A program made the position numbers and the translations under genes. Below are positions 1-10,293 of a stretch of DNA of 64,000 nucleotides, in pieces; the stretch's first letter is position 1; each line of letters opens with the position of its first letter. The stretch comes from Daedaleopsis sinensis. Taxonomy: Eukaryota > Basidiomycota > Agaricomycetes > Polyporales > Polyporaceae. The notes beneath the pieces were generated by a model. It worked only from the letters and a program-made list of their open reading frames with translations. It did no database searches and was not told the origin of the DNA. Where the stretch lies: contig CM066305.1 of NCBI GenBank assembly GCA_033807695.1, positions 3,286,001 to 3,350,000 on the forward strand. Direction: 5' to 3'.

Positions 1-629
1 TACGCGCGCCGTCCCATTTCTCCTTCATGGTGTCCGTCCCGGCAGAGAATATGCGCATGTAGTACCCGCGGGGGCTTGAAGGCTGCTTCTCCAGGATGAC
101 TGCCGCGTCGGGCTCGTCGAAGCCGGTGAGGTACCAGAAGTCCGACGATTGGCGAAACTTGTAACTGTTTTACGCCACAGGCATACGGTGTAAGAGAGCC
201 GTCTTTCGTAGAGTTCATCGGAGCATACGCACAATATTTCTGGGACGATACGGCGTGGTTAAGTGCGACGCAATACATTTTGAAGTAAAGTAATGACTCA
301 CGTCCGCTCATGTACTTCACTTGTCCCGCAACACATACAACGAGACTGTCGTCCGGGAGACTCTCCATAAGCTTCCTCCTCCTCCTGTCATACTCCTTCT
401 GCGGTATTCCGGGCGTCGTCTCCTTCGTGCCAATCAAATGACCGTGCGAGGGGGCCAATGGTTGGCCGTAGACAGTCGGTTTTAGTTGACGAAAGCCATT
501 GACAGAGATTGCAGATGCATAACAGCGACAAGCGAGTTTCGAGGCATTATATGGGGAGGTAGTAGTCGATACCAATGCAGTACCAATACTGGTAGCCCTT
601 CCTGGCAGTGAGCGGGCAAATGGGAACAT
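1..629 (-). CDS. icp55: Intermediate cleaving peptidase Icp55 (mitochondrial Xaa-Pro aminopeptidase), 5' part
   Basis: Model: complement(join(<1..164, 233..239, 302..629)); the gene runs off the left edge, so only about 165 N-terminal residues are present. Icp55 is an M24 metallopeptidase that removes one residue from imported mitochondrial proteins after MPP cleavage. The N-terminus (MFPFARSLPGRATSIG) is Arg/Ser-rich like a mitochondrial presequence. It is followed by the family's GQPL...SHGHLIG and TPGI..KEYDRRR blocks, then KYMSGQIFYKFRQ and DFWYLTGFDEPDA, characteristic of the Icp55/XPNPEP3 N-domain. The motif SGQIFYKFRQ is only restored if a 7-base microexon (233-239) is spliced between two introns of 62 and 68 bases. 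The catalytic metal-binding domain lies outside the window. The start at 629 is the first ATG in frame and gives a sensible presequence. Confidence 0.88.
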   Translation of the reverse strand, partial: MFPFARSLPGRATSIGTALVSTTTSPYNASKLACRCYASAISVNGFRQLKPTVYGQPLAPSHGHLIGTKETTPGIPQKEYDRRRRKLMESLPDDSLVVCVAGQVKYMSGRESLLYFKMYCVALNHAVSSQKYCAYAPMNSTKDGSLTPYACGVKQLQVSPIVGLLVPHRLRRARRGSHPGEAAFKPPRVLHAHILCRDGHHEGEMGRRA

Positions 630-643
630 GGGCAAGACTCAGT

Positions 644-655
644 CTAGGGTTAGGG
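644..655 (+). promoter_or_regulatory. Telomere-like TTAGGG motif upstream of icp55
   Basis: TAGGGTTAGGGG lies 15-26 bases upstream of the icp55 start codon, with another TAGGGTTA at about 662-669. Telobox-type elements occur in some fungal promoters. A regulatory role here is inference, and chance is possible. Confidence 0.25.
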
Positions 656-903
656 GTATTGTAGGGTTACTTACATAAGCTAGCCACTCGGTAAAATCCA
701 CCGAATCTACTTACGTTCCTTCGACTTGTGCATGCAACTCAGAACGTCATTGCAATACGCACGCATATAAATTGATCGCATCTACGCAACAGTATCGCTC
801 TACTTATGACAACTCCGGAAAAAAGATAGGAAGCAACAAGCAAATATCAACCGTCTCCCCGATGGCAGAGTAGAGTGACTATTTATCGCCGGGAGCGGGA
901 GCT

Positions 904-3434
904 CTAGTCAACGCGCTTGGAGATCGACGCATCCCGTGCGTCACGACCAACGTACGAGTCATCACCGGCACCATTGATGGGTTCGTCGGCGACTCTGAGC
1001 TGCTGCAGGACCTGCTCGCGGCGCATCCATTTGTCCTCTGGAATGATGTACCAGCTGAGGATACCGAAGATGGTGACGGCTCCCATAATGACGCAAGCCT
1101 TGCTAGATGGTCAGCGACGACACAGATTCTACGACTGGCGCAAAACTTACAAAGTTGAAAGTCTCCGCGGTCGTCGGATAGAAGAACGGTGAAGCTTGGA
1201 CCTGAAATATCAGGATCAGTACAGACGAGAGACCCTCGTTGTGAACGCACGCACCGCAAACACCACGCCGTTGAATAACACTGCAGCGAGGTAGAACGGC
1301 TTCCGCCAACGTCCGAGGTAGAAATGCGAGCCCTTGAAATCGTCCGGCGTCATGGTGAGCCGAAGGAGAGCAATCAACCCGTAGGCGGCGGTGGTTGGGA
1401 TACCGCCAGCAGACACCAAGGAAGTGAAGGCCACTTGGCTGGGGAGGATGCTGCAGAGGATGATGGCTCCGAACACGAACATCACATTCACAGCGTTGCG
1501 TGGCTGTTTGGAGGCGTCCACCTTGCCAATCCAAGACGACAAGGGTAGGACGCCGTCACGAGCGACTGCGAAGATCAGCCGGGAAGCGGCGACGATAGCC
1601 ACACTAGTACTCTGTACCGGACATCAGTATGTAGCTGCGACACCGAGCGAATGGATGTGCGCACGAGGATCAGACCAACAGTAGCAACGACGGTCATAAC
1701 GATACTGCCGCCCTTGCCCAATGCGAGGGCGTATATCTGAACGAACGGCTGTGGAGCTTCCAGCGCAAAAAGCGTGTCGAGATCGGGAGTGCAGAAGAGG
1801 AAGAGAATTATTGTCAAAAAGCTGAGGATGCCGGTAGTGATCACACTTGAGATGATAGCACGTCCTGCCACAACACTTGAAGGATGTCAGCGGGAAACCA
1901 CAAGAAGTTTCCTTCGTCCGTACCTAGCGTTTTTCGTCTCCTCCGCAATGTGGCCAGATGCATCGAACCCGATCATAGTCCCTGCAGTAAACAGGCTATT
2001 CAAGGTCAACGATGGAATAAAAGCGGGTTCGGACAAAATACTCACAACGAGAGAATCCAGTTCCACGCAGGCGGAGCTCCGGTACCGTTGTCTAAGTTAT
2101 ATGTCAGAATGAGAACATGAAATAGTAGTAAAGATACCCACAAGTCATTGTGAACACGTCCTTAGCTGAGCGGAAGCCATACGTCTTTGAAACGCCGATG
2201 GGCAGCCAGATGACACAGAGCAGGAAATCGACAGCGTACAGCGCCAAGGAGAGGCGGAACACGGCGGAGTACCACTTCGGGGGAAGGTAGTTGATAGCGA
2301 TCGAAACGCACAAGATACCCTCCGCCACAATCCAGATGAGGGCGCGCCACTTGACATTTTCGTTGGTAATGCCACCAGGAAAGTCGATTTCCCACACCGC
2401 CAGTTGCGAGACGATGTAGTTGGCAGTAGTCTGTGGCATGGTTGAGATAACAAGAGTCAGAAGAGGATGTTTGACATACCTGACAGTTACCCGCTGCGAA
2501 GGTCATCCACGCGGTGCAGGACCACCAGGCCACGATGAAGCCAAAGAACCGAGCGTACTTCGGACCAGCGCTTTCAGCGGACCAGATGTAGATCGAACCG
2601 CTTAACGGGAGCGCAGAGCATATTTCCGCCATGACCGCTGCCGTGATGAACATAAAGATCATCGAAATGATGTACGACGACCTATATGATTCACGAGTGA
2701 GTTCACAGCAGATATCTACAAGCGTATTGCTGACCATATAGCAGCTGGACCTCCGGCGAGTAGTCCCAGGAAGAATCCGGCACTGATAAAACGTGCATTA
2801 GTCGGTCTGCTGTTGGAAGCATTGGTTCATAAGGGATTACCGGACGCCACCGATGAAGTTCATGGCGGCAAAACTCGCAGCAAAACTCTCTATGAAGTGC
2901 CAACTTCTGTGCAATTGCTGAAGGGACCATTGTTCGGTAATCAGATCCTCAACACGGATAAACACTAATCGTCCTACCTGCTTGTACCCAAGCTTGCGCT
3001 GAATAGCGTGAAAAAGTAAACACGGTCAGTATAACTGTCTGAGCTCCCCAGGGAACCCGGGGAGCAAACAAGAGGCGACACTGGGGGCTTCCCTACGCAG
3101 GTTTGAGCGCTGATCAGGTTCGAACGGTGTAATCTCAACCCTTGCTGATCCTCCGCTGCTCTTGCGCCGATGGTCATCCCTGACCAACCAGCAGACAGCG
3201 AGCAGCGAAGTCTCAGGCAAAGATACCCGTAGCCGCACCAGTCCACAACTAGAAGATGACGTTACCGAAGGTAAGTCTCAGCAATGCCCTATTCCTGCAC
3301 AGCGAGCCCTGCATGTCCCCCGCCGCCTAGGTAATCACCAGCTTGAGTTCGTCTTCGTCGAGGATATCCACGGAGTCATTCTCAGCATCTGCTGTGTTGA
3401 TGTGAAGGTTGGTAGCCTCGTTTTGCGTAGACAT
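904..3434 (-). CDS. APC-superfamily amino acid / GABA permease, 12 exons
   Basis: Model: complement(join(904..1098, 1151..1201, 1255..1611, 1665..1875, 1924..1995, 2046..2091, 2142..2430, 2480..2681, 2735..2782, 2841..2887, 2978..2998, 3339..3434)), 544 aa with consistent phase at every junction. It is a plasma-membrane transporter of the fungal amino acid/GABA permease group, predicted to import amino acids or GABA with protons. The short acidic N-terminus ends LRKLGYKQ (partly from a 21-base exon). TM1 follows (SFAASFAAMNFIGGVRAGFF...GGPAAIWSSY), then the family motif PLSGSIYIWSAESAGPKYARFFGF, and the FTAGTMIGFDASGHIAEET motif typical of this clade. About 12 hydrophobic segments are visible, and the tail (residues about 500-544) is polar and acidic. 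The first intron is 340 bases with donor GTGATT, so the first-exon boundary is the least certain part. Substrate cannot be read from sequence. Confidence 0.9.
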
Positions 3435-4937
3435 AGTCAGCTGAGGGATGGTGGAAGAAAGTTAAGCAAGACTGGGAGATCGGAGAAAAATTTAGGACCA
3501 AGGGTCAGCGTCTCCTCGAGAAGTTCCCGGGTCCACGCGAACATTGACAAGCGCTGGAATGAACGCCAGCTGTAAGGACCGTGACATGTTGCAATTGACA
3601 GTCCGCCGAGAGCTCGTCCGAGTCGGTCGGTATATTCAACCATCATGTACACTCATGTACACGAACTTCATCCGCTTTCATGCGCGGTATCCCTATATCC
3701 GATCACACCCTGAGGTCACCACTTCTCACAAACTTATATGCAGAGTCTCTTAACTGCGGCAGATCATCCTGACAGACCTCGGCTCTGAGGGCGTTTGTAG
3801 GTGTCGCCACTAGCTACTTATGCACTTGAAAAACAGAGCGGTACTAGCTATGAGTAGCGTCTGAACAGCCCTACAGTGAGTACGTATACATGCTCTCTGA
3901 GGTTATTGACTTGCTGACAGAACTTGAACTATCTGCAGTGTAAGCACTTCGCGGCTGGCATTATCATATGCATGGACACACTCGCCGCCTACTCCCCTCG
4001 CCGAGCGGCATTGTATCTCCCACCGACACCGGTCACCGACGTCTCTTGACATTATTGAACAATGTCGGGCAGTGGCCGATCCCGCTAGAGCTGCAGTCTG
4101 ATTCGTGACTTGTGAACTCTGCCGCTATCGAGAGACACCCGCTGCGCTTGAACACATAAGTGACATTCACCGACGCCCTCCATGACAATGACTCGGCGTG
4201 GAAACTGCCGCGGATTTCCGTCCCTACGAATGATGCGGGTCAACAAGTGATCTGGCCGCAATTCAACCACTCCTTGATGCGTATCGGTATGCGCCGCGGT
4301 CCCACTGCCGGCAGACGCAGTCGGCGACGGGCGTGCAAAGCTCAAAATAACTCAAATCGCAGCACATTGACGTTGTAGAGTCGACCCTCAGCGGCACTGC
4401 ACGTCGCTGCCGGCCCGACAAATCCCCTGATCTAGCCAAGCTCTCGAGCACCTCAGTTGCTCGCTAATCCTACGCTACATGCTTCCTCCGTATGAACCGC
4501 GACGAATTTGCGATGGCCCATCTCATAATCTCAATGATCTCTTCTCGTCATCCTGGTGAAGATTCGCGCGCCCATGCCGTTGTGAGGACTATCATTTAGA
4601 ATTCGCTTCTGCGGGCTTACACCCTACTCTATAGACGCGAAGGACATCGCGCACGATGTATGCAAATATTCCTGTTGCCGACCATCATCAAGAATCCGGA
4701 GGAGAGCGTTGGAGGCGGCAGCCGGAACATGGTTTCAAATCGACTTAGTAAGGTAACCGTGAAGTGGCCTTAAGACTTTGTATATAGTTCCTAAAGATGG
4801 CGTCCTCGCGTTAGCCGCGCTTTACTGGTACTATGTTCACGTACTACGTCCATGGTACGGACGACATCTCCACGAAAGAGTTATACGACAGCTAGTGAGT
4901 GGTGCATAACTTCACAATACGCTTTCTGACTCTTGAT
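3435..4937 (+). other. Intergenic, no recognisable gene
   Basis: Open frames here are short and none shows family motifs or coherent splicing. The stretch separates the divergent permease and DUF6533 genes and should hold both promoters. No clear TATA element was assigned. Confidence 0.4.
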
Positions 4938-6501
4938 ATGCATGACAGCTATTACCAGACAATATGTGGAGTTGCAACTCTAGGTGAGCACAGACAACCC
5001 GCTCCTCGCGAAGCCGTGAACCTTATGAACATGACGCGGTGTCACAGTCTTCTTATGCTACGAGCATATAATCACGTTCGACAAGGAGGTCGAATATTTC
5101 TGGAGACGACACCTGAACGGGGGTTCCGTGTTCTTCTTGTTCAATAGATATTCCCAGATGCTCGCTCGGGTCATTGACATGAGCGGTAACGCACCAATGT
5201 CCGCAGAAGTGCGTGCTCCGCATCAATCCTTCTGACACTCTCTTCACTCATCATTGCCCTTGCGTAGAGGTACGCCGTCTGACGGTCTTCTGATCCCCGG
5301 ATTCATATATCGCCAAATCACCATACAGTTGCGGTAATTCAGTCAGAGTCCTCCAAGCACTTCAGCCATGCGTATATCTCTGTTGCGCCGGCAAGTAACA
5401 CCCCTCCTCGCACTTGGCGTTCCGAGTCGTGTCTGATAACCCCGAGCCTGTAGCATTCGCCGGGATTCGCATATGGACTCTTACCGGCCGCAACAAGCTT
5501 TTCACGGCCTTTATTTTCATCCTCTGCTTAGTTCCCATCATCCTGGAGTGTGTGCGTATCCGACCCGCGTGCAACACGCTCTGCTCACCTACAGGGTCAA
5601 TGCGCAGTTAAGGTATAACTGGTTGACCCCCCGAGTCCACCCTGCGTTCGGGTGTATCAATGGGTCGACCATACCACTTTCGTTGGCAAGACAGTTAGTG
5701 CTCTCCGATCATTCTATACCGCAGCATATAGACTCACATGTATCAGGTGTGAGCAGCGAATATGCAGCGGCACGCTCAAGAGAAACCTCAGATGCTCATT
5801 CATAGTTCCTCAGTAACGATCGCGGGACGCACATCGCTCATCTCGTCCGACCTCATTGTGGTGATCGTGACCTGGCACGCAACCTACCGGATGGGCGTCC
5901 TGCGACGCAAGTCGGACTGGATGCGGCCATCGTTCTGGAAGACCTTTGTACGGGATGGTACGAGCAAGATCGAGGTTTGCATAGGCACACATGAGCGCTG
6001 ACTTTTCCTCTTGTCATCACAAGGGACGATTCACTGCTGGTACGCGAGGCCCGGTGACCGATTGGGATGATAGTAGACAACGCTAACTCTCCGGTTCGCA
6101 GCACGCTCCTCTTCTTGAACGGATTGCATCTTCTGTTCGCGCTCCGCGCGGTTCGTGTCTCTCCTCGCGTTCTGAGAGCGTCGACGCACGCTTACCTCGC
6201 AGCGTTCGTAGATCGACCACTCGAGCGTCGACCCGGTCTGCTACATCACTCTTTTCACCAAGCCGTACGTCCGCGTCGGGCCCTATACCCTTCATCGACT
6301 CATCTGCTCTGTCACTCTCACAGCGCCACCACGGTCATCATCTCCCGCTTCCTCATCAACGTCCAAGAAGTGAACAAGCATGCGGTGCTCGGAGAGATGC
6401 CAGTGCATATCACGACCGACACCATGCAGTTCGCTACGGATACTGGGTCTTCGCTCGAAAGCCCTTCCTCAGTAGCAAGGTGTTGTGATTGCTCGAGCTA
6501 G
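4938..6501 (+). CDS. DUF6533-type seven-TM membrane protein (basidiomycete family)
   Basis: Several exons can be placed: 4938..4983, 5048..5185, 5454..5551, 5608.. (to about 5698), one ending at 5957, 6024..6039, 6102..6150 and 6324..6501. Joins between 5186-5453, 5699-5810 and 6151-6323 are unresolved. The N-terminus reads VATLVFLCYEHIITFDKEV then EYFWRR and SVFFLFNRY, the signature of the DUF6533 domain common in mushroom-forming fungi. Later exons give AGIRIWTLTGRN (a Trp/Arg segment after TM3), TIPLSLARQ, a TM with VVIVTWHATYR, then FVRDGTIHCC and TLLFLNGLHLL. The last exon has VIISRFLINVQEVNK before a low-complexity tail. DGTIHCC is rebuilt by a 16-base exon. Function is unknown; the topology suggests a receptor-like or other integral membrane protein. 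Decay cannot be excluded where joins are unresolved. Confidence 0.72.
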
Positions 6502-6882
6502 CTAGAGTCCGGTCATGCCGCGACAAGCACATCTGATACATGTGAGGTGGAGGGTGCCACTACTCGGCACCGTGCACAAAGCGCACGCGAGGATGAAGTT
6601 TTGTGTACGAACTGTTAACTGAGACTAGGTAGAGATTCTACAGTAATATCCACCGTGCGCTGGGAGTTCAACGTTCATAGATACACCGGGTCAAGGTATA
6701 TTGTCAACAAGGGAGTACAAGATGTATGTATGTGACTATTGTACATCGGAGGATAGATGGCACGAAGAGACTACGTACTATGACCAAAAACGCGAGTAGA
6801 GCCTGAGATATGACAAACCAAGAATACACATGGCGGTAGTTGTTCGCAGACCGAGATCCCAGTGGGAAGTGGCATAGTTTGA
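6502..6882 (+). other. Convergent 3' intergenic region
   Basis: This stretch lies between the stop codons of the DUF6533 gene (+) and the WW-domain gene (-). No gene or strong repeat is visible; it should hold both 3' UTRs. Confidence 0.5.
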
Positions 6883-7844
6883 CTAGAAGTCGTCCCCCGC
6901 GTCGAAGCCCTGATCATAACCTTGGTCGTAGCCTGAAAAGGCACGTGTTCGATTGAGAAGACCCTCTTGCAGAAACAGAAAAGACACAACGTACCAGAGT
7001 CGTACGCCTGCTCGCGTTCGTTGTCTTCGTGATCCTCAAAAGCATCCATAAGCAGCGCACCTCCCACCAAACCGGCACCGCCTAGACATCCCGCATCAAG
7101 TCAGCACTAGTAAGCATCACGCCTGCGAAGCATCAAGGCACGCGACCCACCAGCGAGAAGGGCAGTTCCCATGCCGGGCCCGGACTTCTGTGGAGGTGCG
7201 GCCTGCTGAACCATCGTAGGCTGTGGGCTGTTCGATCCGAACCAGCCTGCAAGACACGTCCCGAACACACCCGTCAGCTACCCTTCGCAAGCCGCCATGA
7301 GGAGCCGCAGACGTACCCCGGTTTCCTTGGGGCGCCCCGTACCCGCCGTATCCACCCTGTGGCTGCGGTGAACCTCCGTAGTAGCCTGGGCCGGGAGGGG
7401 GAGGGGATCCCCATTGCTGAGGCGGCTGTGGTCCACCGTAGCCCTGGTTGTAGCCGCCCTGGGGAGGATACGGGGACGGGCTTGGGCTATAGGCGTTGTT
7501 GGGTGGGGGCGGCCCAGAGGGAGGGGCGTAGCCGCTTGGAGGGCCAGCGGGGGGAGGGGGGCCAAGCGGGTGGACCCATGATGAGCGGGGAGGGTTCTCG
7601 AGGGTGTTCACGTAAAACCTGGTCATTCCGGGACGCTGTGAGCATACCATGGTCCGATCGGACGAGCAGCAACGCACCAAGTCCGGTAACTGGTCGACAA
7701 GAGGTGACTGATTAGTGGATAGATCATGCTGCGAGAACCGGACACGTACTTTTCATCGTAACGCTCGATCCATCCGTGAGGCAAGGCCCGTCTGTCGGGG
7801 TTCTGTGGGGGGCCGTTGGATGCGTAGGGAGGCGGCTGGGACAT
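6883..7844 (-). CDS. WW-domain protein, Wwm1-like
   Basis: Model: complement(join(6883..6932, 6995..7081, 7151..7246, 7317..7618, 7750..7844)), 209 aa, all phases consistent. Residues about 18-50 form one WW domain: LPHGWIERYDEK joined to FYVNTLENPPRSSWVHP, with the two Trp 21 residues apart and an aromatic FYVN strand. After it comes a Pro/Gly/Tyr-rich low-complexity region, then GWFGSNS, a Gly/Ala-rich hydrophobic stretch (GTALLAGGAGLVGGALLMDAF), and a tail of DQGYDQGFDAGDDF repeats. This layout fits the fungal Wwm1 group, whose yeast member binds metacaspase; the link is by domain plan only. A TATA-like element sits 57 bases upstream of the start. Confident as a gene, moderate for the Wwm1 name. 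Confidence 0.85.
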
Positions 7845-7900
7845 CGATGGGGGATTGAGATAAAGTGTATGAGGGAAGGTCGATAGGTGGTCGCGGATCC

Positions 7901-7907
7901 TTATATA
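7901..7907 (-). promoter_or_regulatory. TATA-like element of the WW-domain gene
   Basis: On the minus strand TATATAA begins 63 bases and ends 57 bases before the ATG at 7844, a plausible distance for a fungal core promoter. Confidence 0.5.
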
Positions 7908-8648
7908 CTTTTCGGCGCTGGGCTGGCCGTGGGCCGGGAGACCTCCGAGCTCAGAGGTAAGCAATATCCATATCCACCGACTGACGCTGCCAGTTGACTG
8001 CCAGTTGACTGCAAACTGCTTATGTGCTCGTTACGTCTACTTACCAGATGGTTCCGGAGCACCATCGAAACAGCGTGCAGCACAGGAACGAGAAGAGAGA
8101 CTGCTGCTCTGCGAGTGCCAGCATAGCGCAGTGCGTAAGCGGTGCCATGCGCAGGCACATCCCGCAGCCATATTGTGCCATTGTGAGTAAGCAGCTACGT
8201 ATCGAAGCAGGCAGTGAAGAAAGCCCGACAATTGACGAAGACACGGACGACGGAACTCGCGGTCGGTGTTTATCTCGGGATGTACGGAGGCGAGATGATT
8301 GTGGTACTTACTAACGGGAGAAGAGAACAGCCGTGCGCGCCGGGGACTCTGCTCCCAACCATCCACGGGCGTCATCACACGTTCTCTCCGACGCCCATCT
8401 TCATCTCTCCCAAGGTCGCCCACAACCGCGAGCCCTTCCTGTCCTCTGCCAGTCGCTTCCATTCGAGGGCGTGTATACATCACCATGAAGTCAGAAGGGG
8501 CTTGGAGTCGAGAACGTAGGTATCATCGGTACCGTCCCAGACTTCACAGGGATCACTCCTACCCTACGTTGGAGGCCTCCCTGGGTCGCCCCGGACGCAA
8601 GAATCGGCGCGCATAAATAATAAAGCATAAGAACGGACCACAGAAGCC
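7908..8648 (-). other. Intergenic between two co-directed genes
   Basis: Overlapping open frames occur on both strands, but none has recognisable motifs or a coherent exon chain. A short tandem 'GCCAGTTGACT' doublet lies near 7988-8011. Confidence 0.35.
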
Positions 8649-9555
8649 CTAAACCTTCGATTTCTTGTGCTTCTTTTCCTTCTTCCCCTCGTCCTTCGTA
8701 GGGATGGCGGCCACATCCTTCTTGGACTTCTTCGTCGGCGGCGGCGCAGCTCGCGTTGTCTCGTCGTCGCTCGAATCATCAGCAACCTCCGACGACTCCT
8801 CTTCGTCGTGAGAGTCATCTGACGAAGGTTCTACGCTTGCAACGACGGCGGGAATGGGAACGGGAATAGCCTGAGTGTAGACGGCGCAGACGGTGAGTAC
8901 TCATTTGCGTCAAAGGAGGATGCGTGAGGCTTACAGCTGGTGGTGCAACCTTGACATCGGACTTGCCCTCGTAGATGGCCTTCTCTTTGATCCATGTGTC
9001 CTTCGCAGCCCTGTTGCGTGCCTCGTATTCCTACAAAGAACTTGTCATGCATCATCCGCATCAACAACATACAACAACATACATCTTTCTTCTCCTGCGG
9101 CATCGCCGCCCACAGCTTGGAGATCGTGCCCAACAACTCATTGTTCGGCATGCCCGGGTTCTTCGCCTTCAATTCACTGCGAATGTCGTTCTGGAAGATC
9201 AAGTAGGACGAGGGGGGACGTTTGGGTGCGTTGGGATCCTTGAGTTTCTTCTTGCGTTTGCCCTCGCCATCGTCTGCGCGCGACTTGCGTTTCTTTCCGC
9301 CCTCCTCGTGCATCTGAGCGGGGCCGGGCATGGGCATGGGGAACTGGCCGTTGCCCAGGAACGGGCCCGAGCCATTGGGACTATGGGCGAAGCCACTCAG
9401 TTGTTGGGCATAGGCGTCGGCGGCGGAGGCGCATTCCCTCAAGCCTATCGCGACTTGATTGAGGGTTCCAATCAACTGAGCGAGGGTGAGTAGAGACAAC
9501 GCGCACGACGACGATGAGGACGCACATGCATCTTGACATAGTCGTCTGGATTCAT
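8649..9555 (-). CDS. HMG-box chromatin protein
   Basis: Model: complement(join(8649..8870, 8935..9030, 9083..9475, 9526..9555)), 246 aa. The first exon encodes only ten residues (MNPDDYVKMH) and joins in phase to LIGTLNQVAIGLREC. Residues about 75-100 are basic (GGKKRKSRADDG, KRKKKLKDPNAPKRP). The HMG box follows: PPSSYLIFQNDI, GMPNNELLGTISKLWAAMP and EYEARNRAAKDTWIKEKAIYEG. This is the NHP6/HMGB-like non-sequence-specific type with the DPNAPKRP lead-in. The C-terminus alternates an acidic/Ser tract (SSDDSHDEEESSEV) with a Lys-rich end (GKKEKKHKKSKV), expected for a nuclear DNA-bending protein. Specific orthology (Nhp6, Nhp10, Hmo1) is not decided. Confidence 0.9.
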
Positions 9556-10293
9556 GTTTGTAATGTAAGAGGGCGGATGAGGCGGGTAAAGAAATGGGGA
9601 TTATACACGCGACGCGACGCGCCTCGTATACTGCGGGGGTAAAAGGAGGTTGAAAGGGGGGTAAGGAGAGGTTGAAAACTCTGTTGATGAAGTACTGATA
9701 GGTCTACGCGTTGTGCTTGTTTGGTTGAATTGACTGTTTGTCCCGTTACAATGCTCAATACAAACAGGCATTTATCACATTTGGCATAGTTTCGAATTCA
9801 ATGATACCGCTAATTGTTTTCCCATGAGTTCAACTTGCAGCCTACTATTGCACTGTTCTAGAAGCCGTTGCAAACCCCATATGACCATGACTATGCGAGT
9901 ACTTATCGCAACATGATTGTCAGCTGGGTCGTTGTATGAAGATGAGAAGATGGGTACATGTTCGGATAGTTCGTGCTGTGACAGGATAAGCCGAGAGCAC
10001 CGGTCAGTATTTGATTAATCTTTTTATATTGCGAAAGCGTGGGAAGCACAGCCCGATTTGAGGCAAGGAGGAGTTGAAAGCGGAGAGCGAAAGCAGACGC
10101 TGAGCCTAACCTCTGACCATCATCACGAACGGCGAACGTAGCCTTGAAAGTCCAAGCAAGGTACATCGACAGTCGACGGTCGATTGCAGCTCTCTTGTCC
10201 TCCCATTCCGTCTCGCTGTGCCCAGAAATAAGCTCGTAGTTCTGCATAAATCGCCTGAGAGCGCCCTTTGCAAAAAGAGTCGTCGCGTTGCGG
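9556..10293 (+). other. Divergent promoter region (HMG-box gene / PNUTS gene)
   Basis: About 740 bases lie between two divergent start codons. The half near the HMG gene has short GACGCGACGCG-type repeats at about 9608-9620. No further gene is supported. Confidence 0.45.

Noticed and set aside
3110..3130. GGTTCGAAC, like a tRNA T-loop/B box
   Set aside because: No matching A box, acceptor stem or cloverleaf can be drawn around it, and it sits in the first intron of the permease gene.
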